From Sphingopyxis terrae subsp. terrae NBRC 15098 (GTDB lineage Bacteria > Pseudomonadota > Alphaproteobacteria > Sphingomonadales > Sphingomonadaceae), in assembly GCF_001598815.1 (NCBI RefSeq), contig NZ_BCZQ01000003.1, positions 248,001 to 312,000 of the forward strand: a stretch of 64,000 bases of DNA, written 5' to 3'. Positions 9,180-17,346 of the stretch are shown here, piece after piece; position 1 is the first letter of the stretch, and the number at the start of each line of letters is the position of its first letter. Both the position numbers and the translations under genes were made by a program. The notes below the pieces were generated by a model. That model saw nothing but the letters and a program-made list of their open reading frames with translations. It was not told where the DNA came from and ran no database searches.

Positions 9180-10172
9180 TCAAAGCGCCCCCCACGACCC
9201 ATAATCGTCGACATGCGCGTTGGCACGGCGGAAGTTGGTGAAGCTCATGCTCGCCGACAGGTCGAGCGCCTCGACCTGATGCCACCAACCGACGGGCAGG
9301 AAGATCGCCTCGCCCGGCGCGATTACGCATTCGAGAACCGGCGGCGTTTCGGCGGTGCCATCGCCCGCCGGCAGCGCTTCGTTGCCCCAGTCGGAAAAGC
9401 AATGGCGGCTGTTGCGCATCTGCGCAAAGGCCCAGGGCGGCGCCATGCGGACCCGCTTGCGGCCCATGACCTGTACGAGCAGATTGTTCGTCAGATCGTG
9501 GTGCCAAGGCGTCAGCGTCCCTTTGGGACCGAGCCAGAAAAAGCCGTCGCGGCCGTCGCGCGGTTCCAAGAGGTCGATCGGTGCCAGATCGTCCCACAGC
9601 GCCGCGAGCGCCGCCGCGTTGGTACCGCTGTTATAGGCCGTCAGATAGATGTCGTTGCTGACCTCGTCCCCCCGCAACCAGTCGATCAGCTCGCCGAACC
9701 GCAGCATCCGCCGGTGAGCGTCCTTGGCGAGTTCATAATCGGGGTCGCCGTCGCGCCCCACCTGCGCCTCGACCGCCGCGCCGCCCGCGACCGCCGCAAA
9801 ATGATCGAGCGACCAGCGCGACAGCGCGGGCCAATGATCGACGAGGCCGGCCAGCTTCACCGGACGGTTCGCATCATAATAGCCGCGATAAAAGTCTGCG
9901 GTCGCGATGCGATCGGCAGTATCGAGCGCGAAGCCGCCTTCGCTCTCGCGCGCAAGCCGCGCCTGATTGGCGAACAACCATTGCTGCTTGGCGCTCCGCG
10001 CCGCCTGCCGCCGCAACGCAAGCGCCATCGGGTCCTTCGCCAGCCGCTCGACCTCATATTTCGCCGAAGCCGCTGACACGCCCGCGGCGATCAGCCGGGC
10101 ACGCAGCGCCGTATCATCGTCGCCCGCGGCTAGCCCGTCGGCGAGGATAAGGCGCTTGTCGGCTTGGGGCAT
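9180..10172 (-). CDS. JmjC/cupin-8 type 2-oxoglutarate dioxygenase
   Basis: 330-residue Fe(II)/2-oxoglutarate oxygenase of the cupin-like JmjC group. The iron triad is visible: HHD at 224-226 supplies the His and Asp of HxD, and His298 in VGWWHQVEALDLS supplies the distal His. YNSGTNAA, LGPKGTLTPWHHD and the N-terminal helical region of about 80 residues fit bacterial FIH-like proteins. Protein or peptide hydroxylation is likely, with an unknown target. It is cytoplasmic, with no signal peptide. The gene ends 40 bases before the secreted TonB-domain protein. Confidence 0.87.
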   Translation of the reverse strand: MPQADKRLILADGLAAGDDDTALRARLIAAGVSAASAKYEVERLAKDPMALALRRQAARSAKQQWLFANQARLARESEGGFALDTADRIATADFYRGYYDANRPVKLAGLVDHWPALSRWSLDHFAAVAGGAAVEAQVGRDGDPDYELAKDAHRRMLRFGELIDWLRGDEVSNDIYLTAYNSGTNAAALAALWDDLAPIDLLEPRDGRDGFFWLGPKGTLTPWHHDLTNNLLVQVMGRKRVRMAPPWAFAQMRNSRHCFSDWGNEALPAGDGTAETPPVLECVIAPGEAIFLPVGWWHQVEALDLSASMSFTNFRRANAHVDDYGSWGAL

Positions 10173-10238
10173 CGAACGACTCCAAAGAGGCAGCGCCCAC
10201 CCTATGATCGCGAATGCGTCGGTATCAAGACGCCCGGC

Positions 10239-11627
10239 TCAGCGGCGCTCCGTCGCGGGCTCTTCCCCGGTCGCGCCGTCCGCTGTCTCCTTCGGCGGTT
10301 CGGCGGGGGTGAAGCTGCCGTTTTCGATCAGCCATTGCGGGTAGCGGCCCTGAATGTCGGCCATGATGCGGTCGATCGCCGCAGCGACCTGTTCGCCTTC
10401 GCCCTCGCGGTCGCGCTGGACGACGACGCGGCGCGCCTGCGCATCGACCAGCACCCGCGCGCGCGGAATCAGTTCGCCGATGGTCAGCCCGGCGATGATC
10501 CCCATGCTGTCGGCGTCACGCTGTTCGAGCGTGGCGAGCCGCTGGTTCAGCCGCTCCTCGAACTGCACCGCGGCGTTGGTCTGCTGCTTGAGCTGGACGA
10601 GGTTGACGCTGACGTCGCGGTCGAGATCGCCGCGCACCTTGGTGGCAAGCTGATCGTTGAGCTGCGCCGAATATTGGTCGACGAGGACAACGCCGTCGAC
10701 CGCCACCTCCTCGCCCTCGGTGCGCACATTCAGGCTGTCGATGCGATCGCCGTCACCGAGCAAGCGGTTGAGTTCGGACTGCACCGCCGAGCGTGCGCGG
10801 ATCTCGCGCGCGATATTGTTGAGCGACAGCGCCAGCGGGATCGACAGCACGCCCAGCGTGACGATGATTCCGGTTATCTGCATCGCCGTATGCTGCGGGG
10901 TCAGCGACGGGCCGAATTTGTTGACCCGTGCGACGATCGTCGCGGCAAAGGCGATGGCTAACGTGTTGGTCAGGAAGAGCAGCGCCGAACCGAGCGCGAA
11001 GTCGGGGCGGCCGGTGGCAAGGCCAAAACCGATCGTCGAGAGCGGCGGAACCAGTGCGGTCGCGATCGCGACGCCGACCATGACGCCCGACAGCTTGCGC
11101 AGGATCGCATAGACGCCGGCGATCCCGCCGACGACGGCGACGCCCAGATCGAGCAATGTCGGCTGCGTCCGCGCGCGCAGTTCGGGGGTGACGTCCTTGA
11201 TCGGCGACAGCCAGATGATCAGCATCGCGACGAGCACCGCGACCGCCATCCCCGCCGCCATCGTGACGAGCGAACGCTTAATGAGATTGGATTCGAGCGT
11301 CGCCAGGCCAAAGCCGACGCCCATGATCGGGCCGAGCAGCGGCGATACCAGCATCGCGCCGATCACCACCGCCGCAGACCCTTGAAGCAGGCCGAGCGTG
11401 GCGATCGCCGCCGACAGCGTGATCAGCAACAGGAATTTCTGATTGAGCCGCGCGTCGCGCGCGACGCTGGCCAGAATCAGCGCGCGGCCATGGACGGCTT
11501 CCTCGTCGTCGGCCGCGCGGTCATCATCGTCGATTTCGCGCCCCGGCCCCGGCCGCGCGGACCGGCGACCGCCGGCGTTGAACGGCGCGTCGCCCAGTCC
11601 GGGCACTCCGGGATGATTGCCGGCCAT
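10239..11627 (-). CDS. DUF389 (TIGR00341-type) integral membrane protein
   Basis: 462 residues. An acidic cytoplasmic N-terminus (DDDDRAADDEEA) precedes about six hydrophobic segments in residues 60-270, including LLQGSAAVVIGAMLVSPLLG and GIAGVYAILRKLSGVMVGVA, which are typical of DUF389. The C-terminal 190 residues are soluble and partly helical. Function is unknown for the family. It begins 12 bases after the etfA stop, so it is probably read through from the etfBA promoter. No relation to electron transfer is known. Confidence 0.88.
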   Translation of the reverse strand: MAGNHPGVPGLGDAPFNAGGRRSARPGPGREIDDDDRAADDEEAVHGRALILASVARDARLNQKFLLLITLSAAIATLGLLQGSAAVVIGAMLVSPLLGPIMGVGFGLATLESNLIKRSLVTMAAGMAVAVLVAMLIIWLSPIKDVTPELRARTQPTLLDLGVAVVGGIAGVYAILRKLSGVMVGVAIATALVPPLSTIGFGLATGRPDFALGSALLFLTNTLAIAFAATIVARVNKFGPSLTPQHTAMQITGIIVTLGVLSIPLALSLNNIAREIRARSAVQSELNRLLGDGDRIDSLNVRTEGEEVAVDGVVLVDQYSAQLNDQLATKVRGDLDRDVSVNLVQLKQQTNAAVQFEERLNQRLATLEQRDADSMGIIAGLTIGELIPRARVLVDAQARRVVVQRDREGEGEQVAAAIDRIMADIQGRYPQWLIENGSFTPAEPPKETADGATGEEPATERR

Positions 11628-11639
11628 ATGGTCGGGCGG

Positions 11640-12569
11640 TTAGATCTTGCCGGTCAGTTCGGGCACCGCGCTGAACAGATCAGCGACGAGGCCGAGATCG
11701 GCGACCTGGAAGATCGGAGCGTCTTCGTCCTTGTTGATGGCGACGATCGTCTTCGAATCCTTCATCCCCGCAAGGTGCTGGATCGCACCCGAGATGCCGA
11801 TCGCGAAATAAACCTCCGGCGCGACGATCTTGCCGGTCTGGCCGACCTGATAGTCGTTGGGGACGTAGCCTGCATCGACCGCAGCACGCGAAGCGCCGAG
11901 CGCGGCGCCGAGCTTGTCGGCGAGCGGCACGATGACTTCCTGATATTTCTCGCTCGAACCCAGCGCACGCCCGCCCGACACGATGATCTTCGCGGAGGTG
12001 AGCTCGGGACGATCCTGCTTGGCGATTTCGGCGCCGACGAAGCTCGAAATGCCGGCGTCGCCGCCAGCCGAGACGGCTTCGATCGCACCCGAACCGCCGG
12101 TCGCCGCCGCCTTTTCGAAGGCGGTACCGCGAACGGTGAGCACAAGCTTCGCATCCGACGATTCGACGGTCGCAATCGCGTTGCCGGCATAGATCGGACG
12201 CGTAAAGGTCTTCGGACCCTCGACCGACAGGATTTCCGAAATCTGCATCACGTCGAGCAGAGCGGCGACGCGCGGCGCGATATTCTTGCCGGTGGTGGTC
12301 GCAGGCACGACGAACGCGTCGTGGCTGCCCATCAGATCGGCGACGAGCGGTGCGATATTTTCGGGCAGGTTGTGACCGAAGGCGGCGCTATCGGCGACAT
12401 GCACCTTGCCGACGCCCGCAATCTGCGCGGCTTCCTTGGCAACGCCGTCGACGCCTTCCCCGGCGACGAGCAGATGGACTTCGCCGAGCTTCGAAGCCGC
12501 GGTTACTGCGGCGAGCGTGGCATCCTTGACGGCGCTGCCGTCATGTTCGACCCAAACGAGCGTTTTCAT
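11640..12569 (-). CDS. etfA: electron transfer flavoprotein alpha subunit
   Basis: 309 residues, normal for the family. EtfA and EtfB collect electrons from acyl-CoA dehydrogenases and pass them to ETF:quinone oxidoreductase. The C-terminal FAD-binding domain is complete: [30 protein letters not shown] and [12 protein letters not shown], then the NKDEDAPIF stretch. Its start overlaps the etfB stop by 4 bases (ATGA), so the subunits are translationally coupled. The likely electron donor in this window is the acyl-CoA dehydrogenase at 4.7-6.0 kb. Confidence 0.97.
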   Translation of the reverse strand: MKTLVWVEHDGSAVKDATLAAVTAASKLGEVHLLVAGEGVDGVAKEAAQIAGVGKVHVADSAAFGHNLPENIAPLVADLMGSHDAFVVPATTTGKNIAPRVAALLDVMQISEILSVEGPKTFTRPIYAGNAIATVESSDAKLVLTVRGTAFEKAAATGGSGAIEAVSAGGDAGISSFVGAEIAKQDRPELTSAKIIVSGGRALGSSEKYQEVIVPLADKLGAALGASRAAVDAGYVPNDYQVGQTGKIVAPEVYFAIGISGAIQHLAGMKDSKTIVAINKDEDAPIFQVADLGLVADLFSAVPELTGKI

Positions 12570-13315
12570 GAGTGCACTCCCATCGCCTTCAGCTTGGCAA
12601 CCAGTTCATCGACATCGGCGACCTTGACGCCGGCCGAGCGGACGGGCGGCTCCGAAACCTTGACCGTCTTGACGCGCGGCGCCGTGTCGACGCCGTAATC
12701 GGCGGGCGCCTTGGTATCGAGCGGCTTCGACTTCGCCTTCATGATGTTCGGCAGCGACGCGTAGCGCGGCTCGTTCAGACGCAGGTCGGTGGTGACGATC
12801 GCGGGAAGCTTCAGCTTCACCGTTTCGAGACCGCCGTCGACTTCGCGCGTGACGCTGACATGATCGCCTTCGACGTTCACGGCGCTGGCGAAGGTGCCCT
12901 GCGCCCAGCCGGTGAGCGCGGCGAGCATCTGACCGGTCTGGTTGTTGTCGCCGTCGATCGCCTGCTTGCCGAGGATCACGAGACCCGGCGTTTCGGCATC
13001 GGCAATCGCCTTCAATATCTTCGCGATCGCGAGCGGTTCGGCTTCATCGTCGGTCTGCACCAGGATCGCGCGGTCGGCGCCCATCGCAAGCGCGGTACGC
13101 AGCGTTTCCTGCGCCTTGGCCGGGCCGACGCTGACGGCGACGATCTCGGTCGCGACGCCCTTTTCCTTGAGGCGGATCGCCTCTTCGACGGCGATTTCGT
13201 CGAAGGGGTTCATCGACATCTTGACGTTGGCAAGGTCAACGCCCGTGCCGTCCGCCTTCACCCGCGGCTTCACGTTGTAATCGAGCACCCGCTTCACGGG
13301 GACGAGGATTTTCAT
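12566..13315 (-). CDS. etfB: electron transfer flavoprotein beta subunit
   Basis: 249 residues. The AMP-binding small subunit of ETF is recognised from [18 protein letters not shown] at the N-terminus, [20 protein letters not shown], and [20 protein letters not shown] and [17 protein letters not shown] along its length. It is first in the etfB-etfA-DUF389 unit. A 22-bp palindrome centred about 53 bases upstream of its start is a candidate operator and suggests that ETF supply is tuned to acyl-CoA or branched-chain catabolism. Confidence 0.97.
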   Translation of the reverse strand: MKILVPVKRVLDYNVKPRVKADGTGVDLANVKMSMNPFDEIAVEEAIRLKEKGVATEIVAVSVGPAKAQETLRTALAMGADRAILVQTDDEAEPLAIAKILKAIADAETPGLVILGKQAIDGDNNQTGQMLAALTGWAQGTFASAVNVEGDHVSVTREVDGGLETVKLKLPAIVTTDLRLNEPRYASLPNIMKAKSKPLDTKAPADYGVDTAPRVKTVKVSEPPVRSAGVKVADVDELVAKLKAMGVHS

Positions 13316-13357
13316 GGCTTTTCAGCTCCTCTCGAAGAATTGTGCAGTGCGCCATAA

Positions 13358-13379
13358 TTGGCGTTTACGTAAACGTCAA
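13358..13379. promoter_or_regulatory. 22-bp palindrome, candidate operator of etfBA
   Basis: Half-sites TTGGCGTTTAC and GTAAACGTCAA meet directly and agree at 10 of 11 positions; the inner GTTTACGTAAAC is perfect. It sits 43-64 bases upstream of etfB. The shape and the ACGTTTACGTAAACGT core resemble sites bound by MerR-family regulators of branched-chain and acyl-CoA degradation (LiuR type). That match is from memory, and no such regulator is in this window. Confidence 0.6.
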
Positions 13380-13390
13380 CCTGTGGGCGA

Positions 13391-13417
13391 CCCCTTCCGC
13401 CGCAAGAGCGGAAGGGG
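13391..13417 (-). terminator. hairpin after sucC
   Basis: A 10-bp perfect stem CCCCTTCCGC/GCGGAAGGGG with a 7-base loop begins 9 bases beyond the sucC stop. There is no clear U-run on either side, so it is either a weak intrinsic terminator or an mRNA 3' stabiliser separating sucC from the etfBA promoter. Confidence 0.5.
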
Positions 13418-13425
13418 AAAGCCGG

Positions 13426-14634
13426 TCAGGCCGCCTTGGCAACCTCGGCGACGATCTTCTTCGCCGCGTCGCCCAGATCGTTCGCGGGAACGATCGCGAG
13501 ACCCGAGTTCGCCAGGATTTCCTTGCCCTTTTCGACGTTCGTGCCTTCCAGGCGGACGACGAGCGGCACCGACAGATTCACTTCCTTCGCCGCGGCGACG
13601 ATGCCTTCGGCGATGATGTCGCACTTCATGATGCCGCCAAAGATGTTGACGAGAATGCCCTGAACGGCGGGATCCTTGAGGATGATCTTGAACGCCGCGG
13701 TGACCTTTTCCTTGTTCGCGCCGCCGCCGACGTCGAGGAAGTTGGCCGGGAAAGCGCCATTGAGCTTGATGATGTCCATCGTCGCCATCGCCAGGCCGGC
13801 GCCATTGACCATGCAGCCGATATTGCCGTCGAGCTTGATGTAGGCGAGGTCATATTCGCTCGCCTCGACCTCGGCCGGATCTTCTTCGGTCAGGTCGCGC
13901 AGCTCGGCGAGATCCTTGTGACGGAACATCGCGTTCGAATCGAAGCCGACCTTTGCGTCAAGGACATAGAGCTTGTCGCCTTCGTCGGTCGGGCAGATGG
14001 CGAGCGGGTTGATTTCGATCTGCGAGGCGTCGGTGCCGAGGAACGCGGCATAGAGGCCCTCGAGGATCTTCGCCGCCTGCTTGGCAAGATCGCCCGACAG
14101 GTCGAGCGCCTTGGCCACCGCACGGCCGTGGTGCGGCATCAGGCCGGTGGCGGGATCGATGGTGATGGTGTGGATCTTTTCAGGAGCCGAGTGCGCGACT
14201 TCCTCGATGTCCATCCCGCCTTCGGTCGACGCGACGACCGCGATGCGGCTGGTGGCGCGATCGACGAGCAACGCGAGGTAGAATTCCTTGCCGATGTCGA
14301 CGCCGTCGGTGATGTACAGGCGGTTGACCTGCTTGCCGGCCTCGCCGGTCTGGATCGTCACCAGCGTGTTGCCCAGCATGTCCTTGGCGTGCGCTTCGAC
14401 TTCCTCGATGCTCTTCGCCAGGCGAACGCCGCCCTTGGCGTCGGGGCCGAGTTCCTTGAACTTGCCCTTGCCGCGGCCGCCCGCGTGGATCTGTGCCTTG
14501 ACGACGTAAAGCGGTCCGGGGAGCTGCTTTGCCGCCGCGACGGCTTCCTCGACACTCATCGCGGGAATGCCCTTGGGCACCGCGACGCCAAATTTCGCGA
14601 GCAGTTCCTTGGCCTGATATTCGTGGATGTTCAT
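13426..14634 (-). CDS. sucC: succinyl-CoA synthetase beta subunit (ADP-forming)
   Basis: 402 residues. The TCA-cycle enzyme converts succinyl-CoA to succinate with ATP formation together with SucD. The N-terminal ATP-grasp domain ([33 protein letters not shown]) and the CoA-ligase half ([43 protein letters not shown]) are complete. sucD normally follows but is not next to it here; the downstream gene is etfB. Malate thiokinase beta subunits look similar, but nothing of the serine cycle lies nearby, so SucC is preferred. Confidence 0.94.
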   Translation of the reverse strand: MNIHEYQAKELLAKFGVAVPKGIPAMSVEEAVAAAKQLPGPLYVVKAQIHAGGRGKGKFKELGPDAKGGVRLAKSIEEVEAHAKDMLGNTLVTIQTGEAGKQVNRLYITDGVDIGKEFYLALLVDRATSRIAVVASTEGGMDIEEVAHSAPEKIHTITIDPATGLMPHHGRAVAKALDLSGDLAKQAAKILEGLYAAFLGTDASQIEINPLAICPTDEGDKLYVLDAKVGFDSNAMFRHKDLAELRDLTEEDPAEVEASEYDLAYIKLDGNIGCMVNGAGLAMATMDIIKLNGAFPANFLDVGGGANKEKVTAAFKIILKDPAVQGILVNIFGGIMKCDIIAEGIVAAAKEVNLSVPLVVRLEGTNVEKGKEILANSGLAIVPANDLGDAAKKIVAEVAKAA

Positions 14635-14698
14635 GAGCTCTGCCGGGCCTTTCGACTCTGTAAGCGGGGAGATATGCGGCGCCGCATAAGCACAAGTT

Positions 14699-14724
14699 GC
14701 GCGGCAAGGCTACCCCTGCCGCGC
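14699..14724 (-). terminator. hairpin between lipoprotein gene and sucC
   Basis: Perfect 8-bp stem GCGCGGCA/TGCCGCGC with a 10-base loop, 38 bases beyond the stop of the small lipoprotein gene on the same strand. The U-run is poor, so termination is only a suggestion. Confidence 0.4.
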
Positions 14725-14761
14725 CCAGAAAATCTTGACACGCGCCAAAGCGGCGGTTGGA

Positions 14762-15073
14762 TCAGCGCAGCGCACACACCGCGGCGGAGCTGGTCGTCAC
14801 CGCCAATATCTCCGGATCCTTTAGCGCGCGGACCTTGCGGAAGAACTGGTCGAGCGTCAGGTCGGTGATTTCGCGGTCTTTCAGGCTGCCCAGCGCCGAC
14901 AGGCGGCGAAGCTGGACGAGCGACATCCGGTCGACCATGCGCCCCGCCATGCACGTCGACATCGCCTTCGACAGACCCGCATTCTGGAGCCCGTTGCGCA
15001 GCCGCGTCTCGGGCGTTGCGCAGGCGGACAGGACCAGCGGCAGCGCCAGCAGCGGAACCATCACCCTTTTCAT
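14762..15073 (-). CDS. small lipoprotein of unknown function
   Basis: 103 residues with a lipoprotein signal: positively charged start, hydrophobic VPLLALPLVL, lipobox LSAC with the modified Cys at about 18. The mature part is small and helical with one further Cys pair-like arrangement (STCMAGRMVDRMS, SSAAVCAL). No family is recognised. It lies 6 bases downstream of the beta-lactamase-like lipoprotein gene, so the two are almost certainly co-transcribed and both membrane-anchored. Confidence 0.8.
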   Translation of the reverse strand: MKRVMVPLLALPLVLSACATPETRLRNGLQNAGLSKAMSTCMAGRMVDRMSLVQLRRLSALGSLKDREITDLTLDQFFRKVRALKDPEILAVTTSSAAVCALR

Positions 15074-15079
15074 CGAAGC

Positions 15080-16234
15080 CTACTTTCCGTGAAATTCGGC
15101 CACCGCGCCGGAAACCGCCTGCATCAGCGCCATGCGCGCGGGGATCGACGCCGATGTATCGCCCAGCATCACGACGATGGCATAGCGCGTACCGTCGGGT
15201 GCGGTGGCGATGCCGATGTCGTTATAGCCTGCCGTCTCGCCTTTGTAATCCTGGCCGGTGCCGGTCTTGTGCATGAAGTCCCAGCCCGAGGGGAGCCCGG
15301 CCTTCAGCCGCTTCGGCCCGCTGTGCGTCCGGCTCATCACGCCCATCAGATATTGCGTCGATTCGGGCGACAGCAGCGCCCCGCGCGCCAGCCGGGTCAA
15401 TGCGCTCGCGATCGCCGCCGGCGCGGCGCCGTCCATCGGATTGGCAAGATAGGCCTCGCGCGCGGCCTTGCGCGTCGAATCGGGCAGCGCGGCGCGCGCC
15501 TGCTGGAAGGCATTGCCCCGCGAATAGCTCTGCTGCCACGACAGGCCCGCGGTCGCGCTCTGCAACAGGCGTTCGCCGGGACCGAAACGGATCGATCCCA
15601 GATCCTTCTTCGCGATGAAGCGCCGGACCGCCTCGGGACCGCCCACCGTGCGCAGCAGGCTGTCGTTGGCGGTGTTGTCGCTGTGCGTGATCGCGGTTTC
15701 GATAAGGTCGCGCACGCTCATCGTCACCTTGCCTTCGGACCGCACGCGCGCCGCGAGCGGCTGATGGAACAGGGTGAGGTCGTTGGGGCCGATGTCCACC
15801 TGGCGGTCGAGGCTGAGTTTGCCCTGGTCGACCGCATCGAGCACGGTCATCGCCACCCACAGTTTCGACACGCTCTGCTGCGGGAACAGTTCGCCGCCGC
15901 GTTCCGAAAAGGACCATTCGCCGTCGATACGCTGAACCGCGATGCCGGTCTTGCCGGGAAAAGTTCGCCAAAGCTGCGAAATCCGGTCGCTGAGACCACT
16001 CGGCGGGCGCCGGAAGCCCGGATCGACGACGTCCTTGGGCGGTGCATTCACCGCGCGCGCCGGGGTTGCGGTGCTGACCGGCGGCCCGATGGGAACGCTG
16101 ACCGCACCGCGCGGCGCCGTTTGCGCCTGCCGCGGCGTCGGCACCAGTGCCGCGCCGCTGACACAGCCCGCCAGCGCCATACCGCCAATCGCCATACCGA
16201 GCAGCCGCCTGCCCGAAAATCCCAACGCCATCAT
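15080..16234 (-). CDS. class A beta-lactamase-like serine hydrolase, lipoprotein
   Basis: 384 residues from the ATG at 16234, chosen because it gives a lipoprotein signal ending in LAGC (Cys24); an upstream frame extension has no such logic. Class A motifs are present: SVSK at 121-124, SDN at 185-187 and HKTG around 322-325. The omega-loop place of ExxLN reads ERLLQ (221-225), keeping the Glu but changing Asn to Gln, and it is followed by an extra segment of roughly 35 residues compared with TEM-type enzymes. A Pro-rich linker (about 25-80) tethers the domain to the membrane. Beta-lactam hydrolysis is possible but unproven. Confidence 0.88.
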   Translation of the reverse strand: MMALGFSGRRLLGMAIGGMALAGCVSGAALVPTPRQAQTAPRGAVSVPIGPPVSTATPARAVNAPPKDVVDPGFRRPPSGLSDRISQLWRTFPGKTGIAVQRIDGEWSFSERGGELFPQQSVSKLWVAMTVLDAVDQGKLSLDRQVDIGPNDLTLFHQPLAARVRSEGKVTMSVRDLIETAITHSDNTANDSLLRTVGGPEAVRRFIAKKDLGSIRFGPGERLLQSATAGLSWQQSYSRGNAFQQARAALPDSTRKAAREAYLANPMDGAAPAAIASALTRLARGALLSPESTQYLMGVMSRTHSGPKRLKAGLPSGWDFMHKTGTGQDYKGETAGYNDIGIATAPDGTRYAIVVMLGDTSASIPARMALMQAVSGAVAEFHGK

Positions 16235-16388
16235 AACCCCGCAACCCGCGACCAGTTTATCGCCCGACCTTTTTGGTCGGCACCATGCGTCCCGCACTCT
16301 GCCTGCGCGGACCAGCGATTTGCGGTGAATGATTCCTATCGCGCGATAAGTGGCGGAACGCTGAACGGCCTGCCGCGTGCGGCGCCGT

Positions 16389-17054
16389 TCAGGGCGCCGG
16401 GGTCGCCCGCACCCATTCGGGATAGAGGCGTTTCAGCGCCGCCAGCTTGGGCGCGTCCCAGCGGCGGATATAGCCATTGTCGGGATGCAGGCGCATGAAA
16501 TCCTGATGATAGGCTTCGGCGCGGTAAAAGCCTTTGTAGCTTTCGACCGGGACCACGATCGGCGCCTTGAAATAATGACCCTTGCCGATCTGTGCCAGAT
16601 ACGCGGTCGCAACCTGCCGCTGCGCGGCATCCATCGGCACGATCGCGGCGCGATATTGGGTGCCGCTGTCGGGACCTTGCCGGTTTTTCAGCGTCGGGTC
16701 GGCGACCACGGAAAACAGGATGCGCAACAAGGTGCCATAGCTGACCACCGACGGATCATAGACGATGCGAACCGACTCGGCATGTCCGGTCGTGCCGGAC
16801 GAGGTCTGGTCATATTCGGCGGTGGCCTTGCTGCCGCCATGATAGCCCGATTCGACCGACACGACGCCCTTCACATTGGAAAAGACGCCTTCGACGCCCC
16901 AGAAGCATCCGCCCGCGAGCACGGCAACCGCACGCTTCGTCTTCACGGCGGGATCGACAGCCGCCGCGGGGAGCTTGACGACGCTTTCCGCCTGCGCGGG
17001 CGCGCATTGCGCCAGCACCGCGGCAGCAATCAGCGCGGCGAAGGGGCGCCGCAT
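16389..17054 (-). CDS. msrA: peptide-methionine (S)-S-oxide reductase, exported
   Basis: 221 residues from the ATG at 17054, which begins a signal peptide (FAALIAAAVLAQCAPAQA). MsrA repairs oxidised methionine. The catalytic Cys50 lies in AGGCFWGVEGVF, and GYHGGSKATAEYDQTSSGTTGHAESV, YGTLLRILF and SYKGFYRAEAYHQDFM are typical of the family. Export places it in the periplasm, where it would act on envelope proteins during oxidative stress. No msrB follows. A 35-residue membrane protein gene ends 5 bases before its start and probably shares its transcript. Confidence 0.93.
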   Translation of the reverse strand: MRRPFAALIAAAVLAQCAPAQAESVVKLPAAAVDPAVKTKRAVAVLAGGCFWGVEGVFSNVKGVVSVESGYHGGSKATAEYDQTSSGTTGHAESVRIVYDPSVVSYGTLLRILFSVVADPTLKNRQGPDSGTQYRAAIVPMDAAQRQVATAYLAQIGKGHYFKAPIVVPVESYKGFYRAEAYHQDFMRLHPDNGYIRRWDAPKLAALKRLYPEWVRATPAP

Positions 17055-17059
17055 CGCGG

Positions 17060-17167
17060 TCAGATCGGCATGGCGACCGCCGGCTGATTCAGCACGACGA
17101 TCAAGGCACCAATGGCGAAGCCGGCGAGCATGGTCGGAAACCAGTCGGAGCGGAACATCGAAAACAT
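17060..17167 (-). CDS. 35-residue single-span membrane protein upstream of msrA
   Basis: A short frame from ATG (AAAAAGAGGC upstream supplies a ribosome site) to TGA, ending 5 bases before msrA. The product begins MFSMFRSDWFPTMLAG and continues with one hydrophobic span (AIGALIVVLN) and a short tail. No family is recognised. Support comes from the ribosome site, a plausible transmembrane segment and tight spacing to msrA. The coupling suggests co-translation with the exported reductase or a leader-like role. Comparison across related genomes would decide whether it is conserved. Confidence 0.55.
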   Translation of the reverse strand: MFSMFRSDWFPTMLAGFAIGALIVVLNQPAVAMPI

Positions 17168-17290
17168 AAAAGCCTCTTTTTGTCATATTGTCGTTTTCGT
17201 GGGGGAGGCCCCCTCGGTTACAGCGACGATATGGCGCGCCCCGTGCCGCCGTGCAGTGACCGCCATCACCCATAGCGACGATGGCTTACT

Positions 17291-17342
17291 ATCCGGTGAA
17301 CCGGATGACGGGGCATCGTTCAGACGGCGCCGGTCCGGCGCC
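17291..17342 (-). terminator. two hairpins after the aminotransferase gene
   Basis: Directly beyond the aminotransferase stop lie a 17-base palindrome GGCGCCGGTCCGGCGCC (17326-17342) and then ATCCGG-TGAA-CCGGAT (17291-17306). No U-run follows. They probably end or stabilise the aminotransferase message and separate it from the msrA unit. Confidence 0.45.
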
Positions 17343-17346
17343 GCGG

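Noticed and set aside
15080..16297. Longer N-terminus for the beta-lactamase-like protein
   Set aside because: The upstream part would place a charged stretch before the lipoprotein signal; the ATG at 16234 gives a proper lipobox signal.
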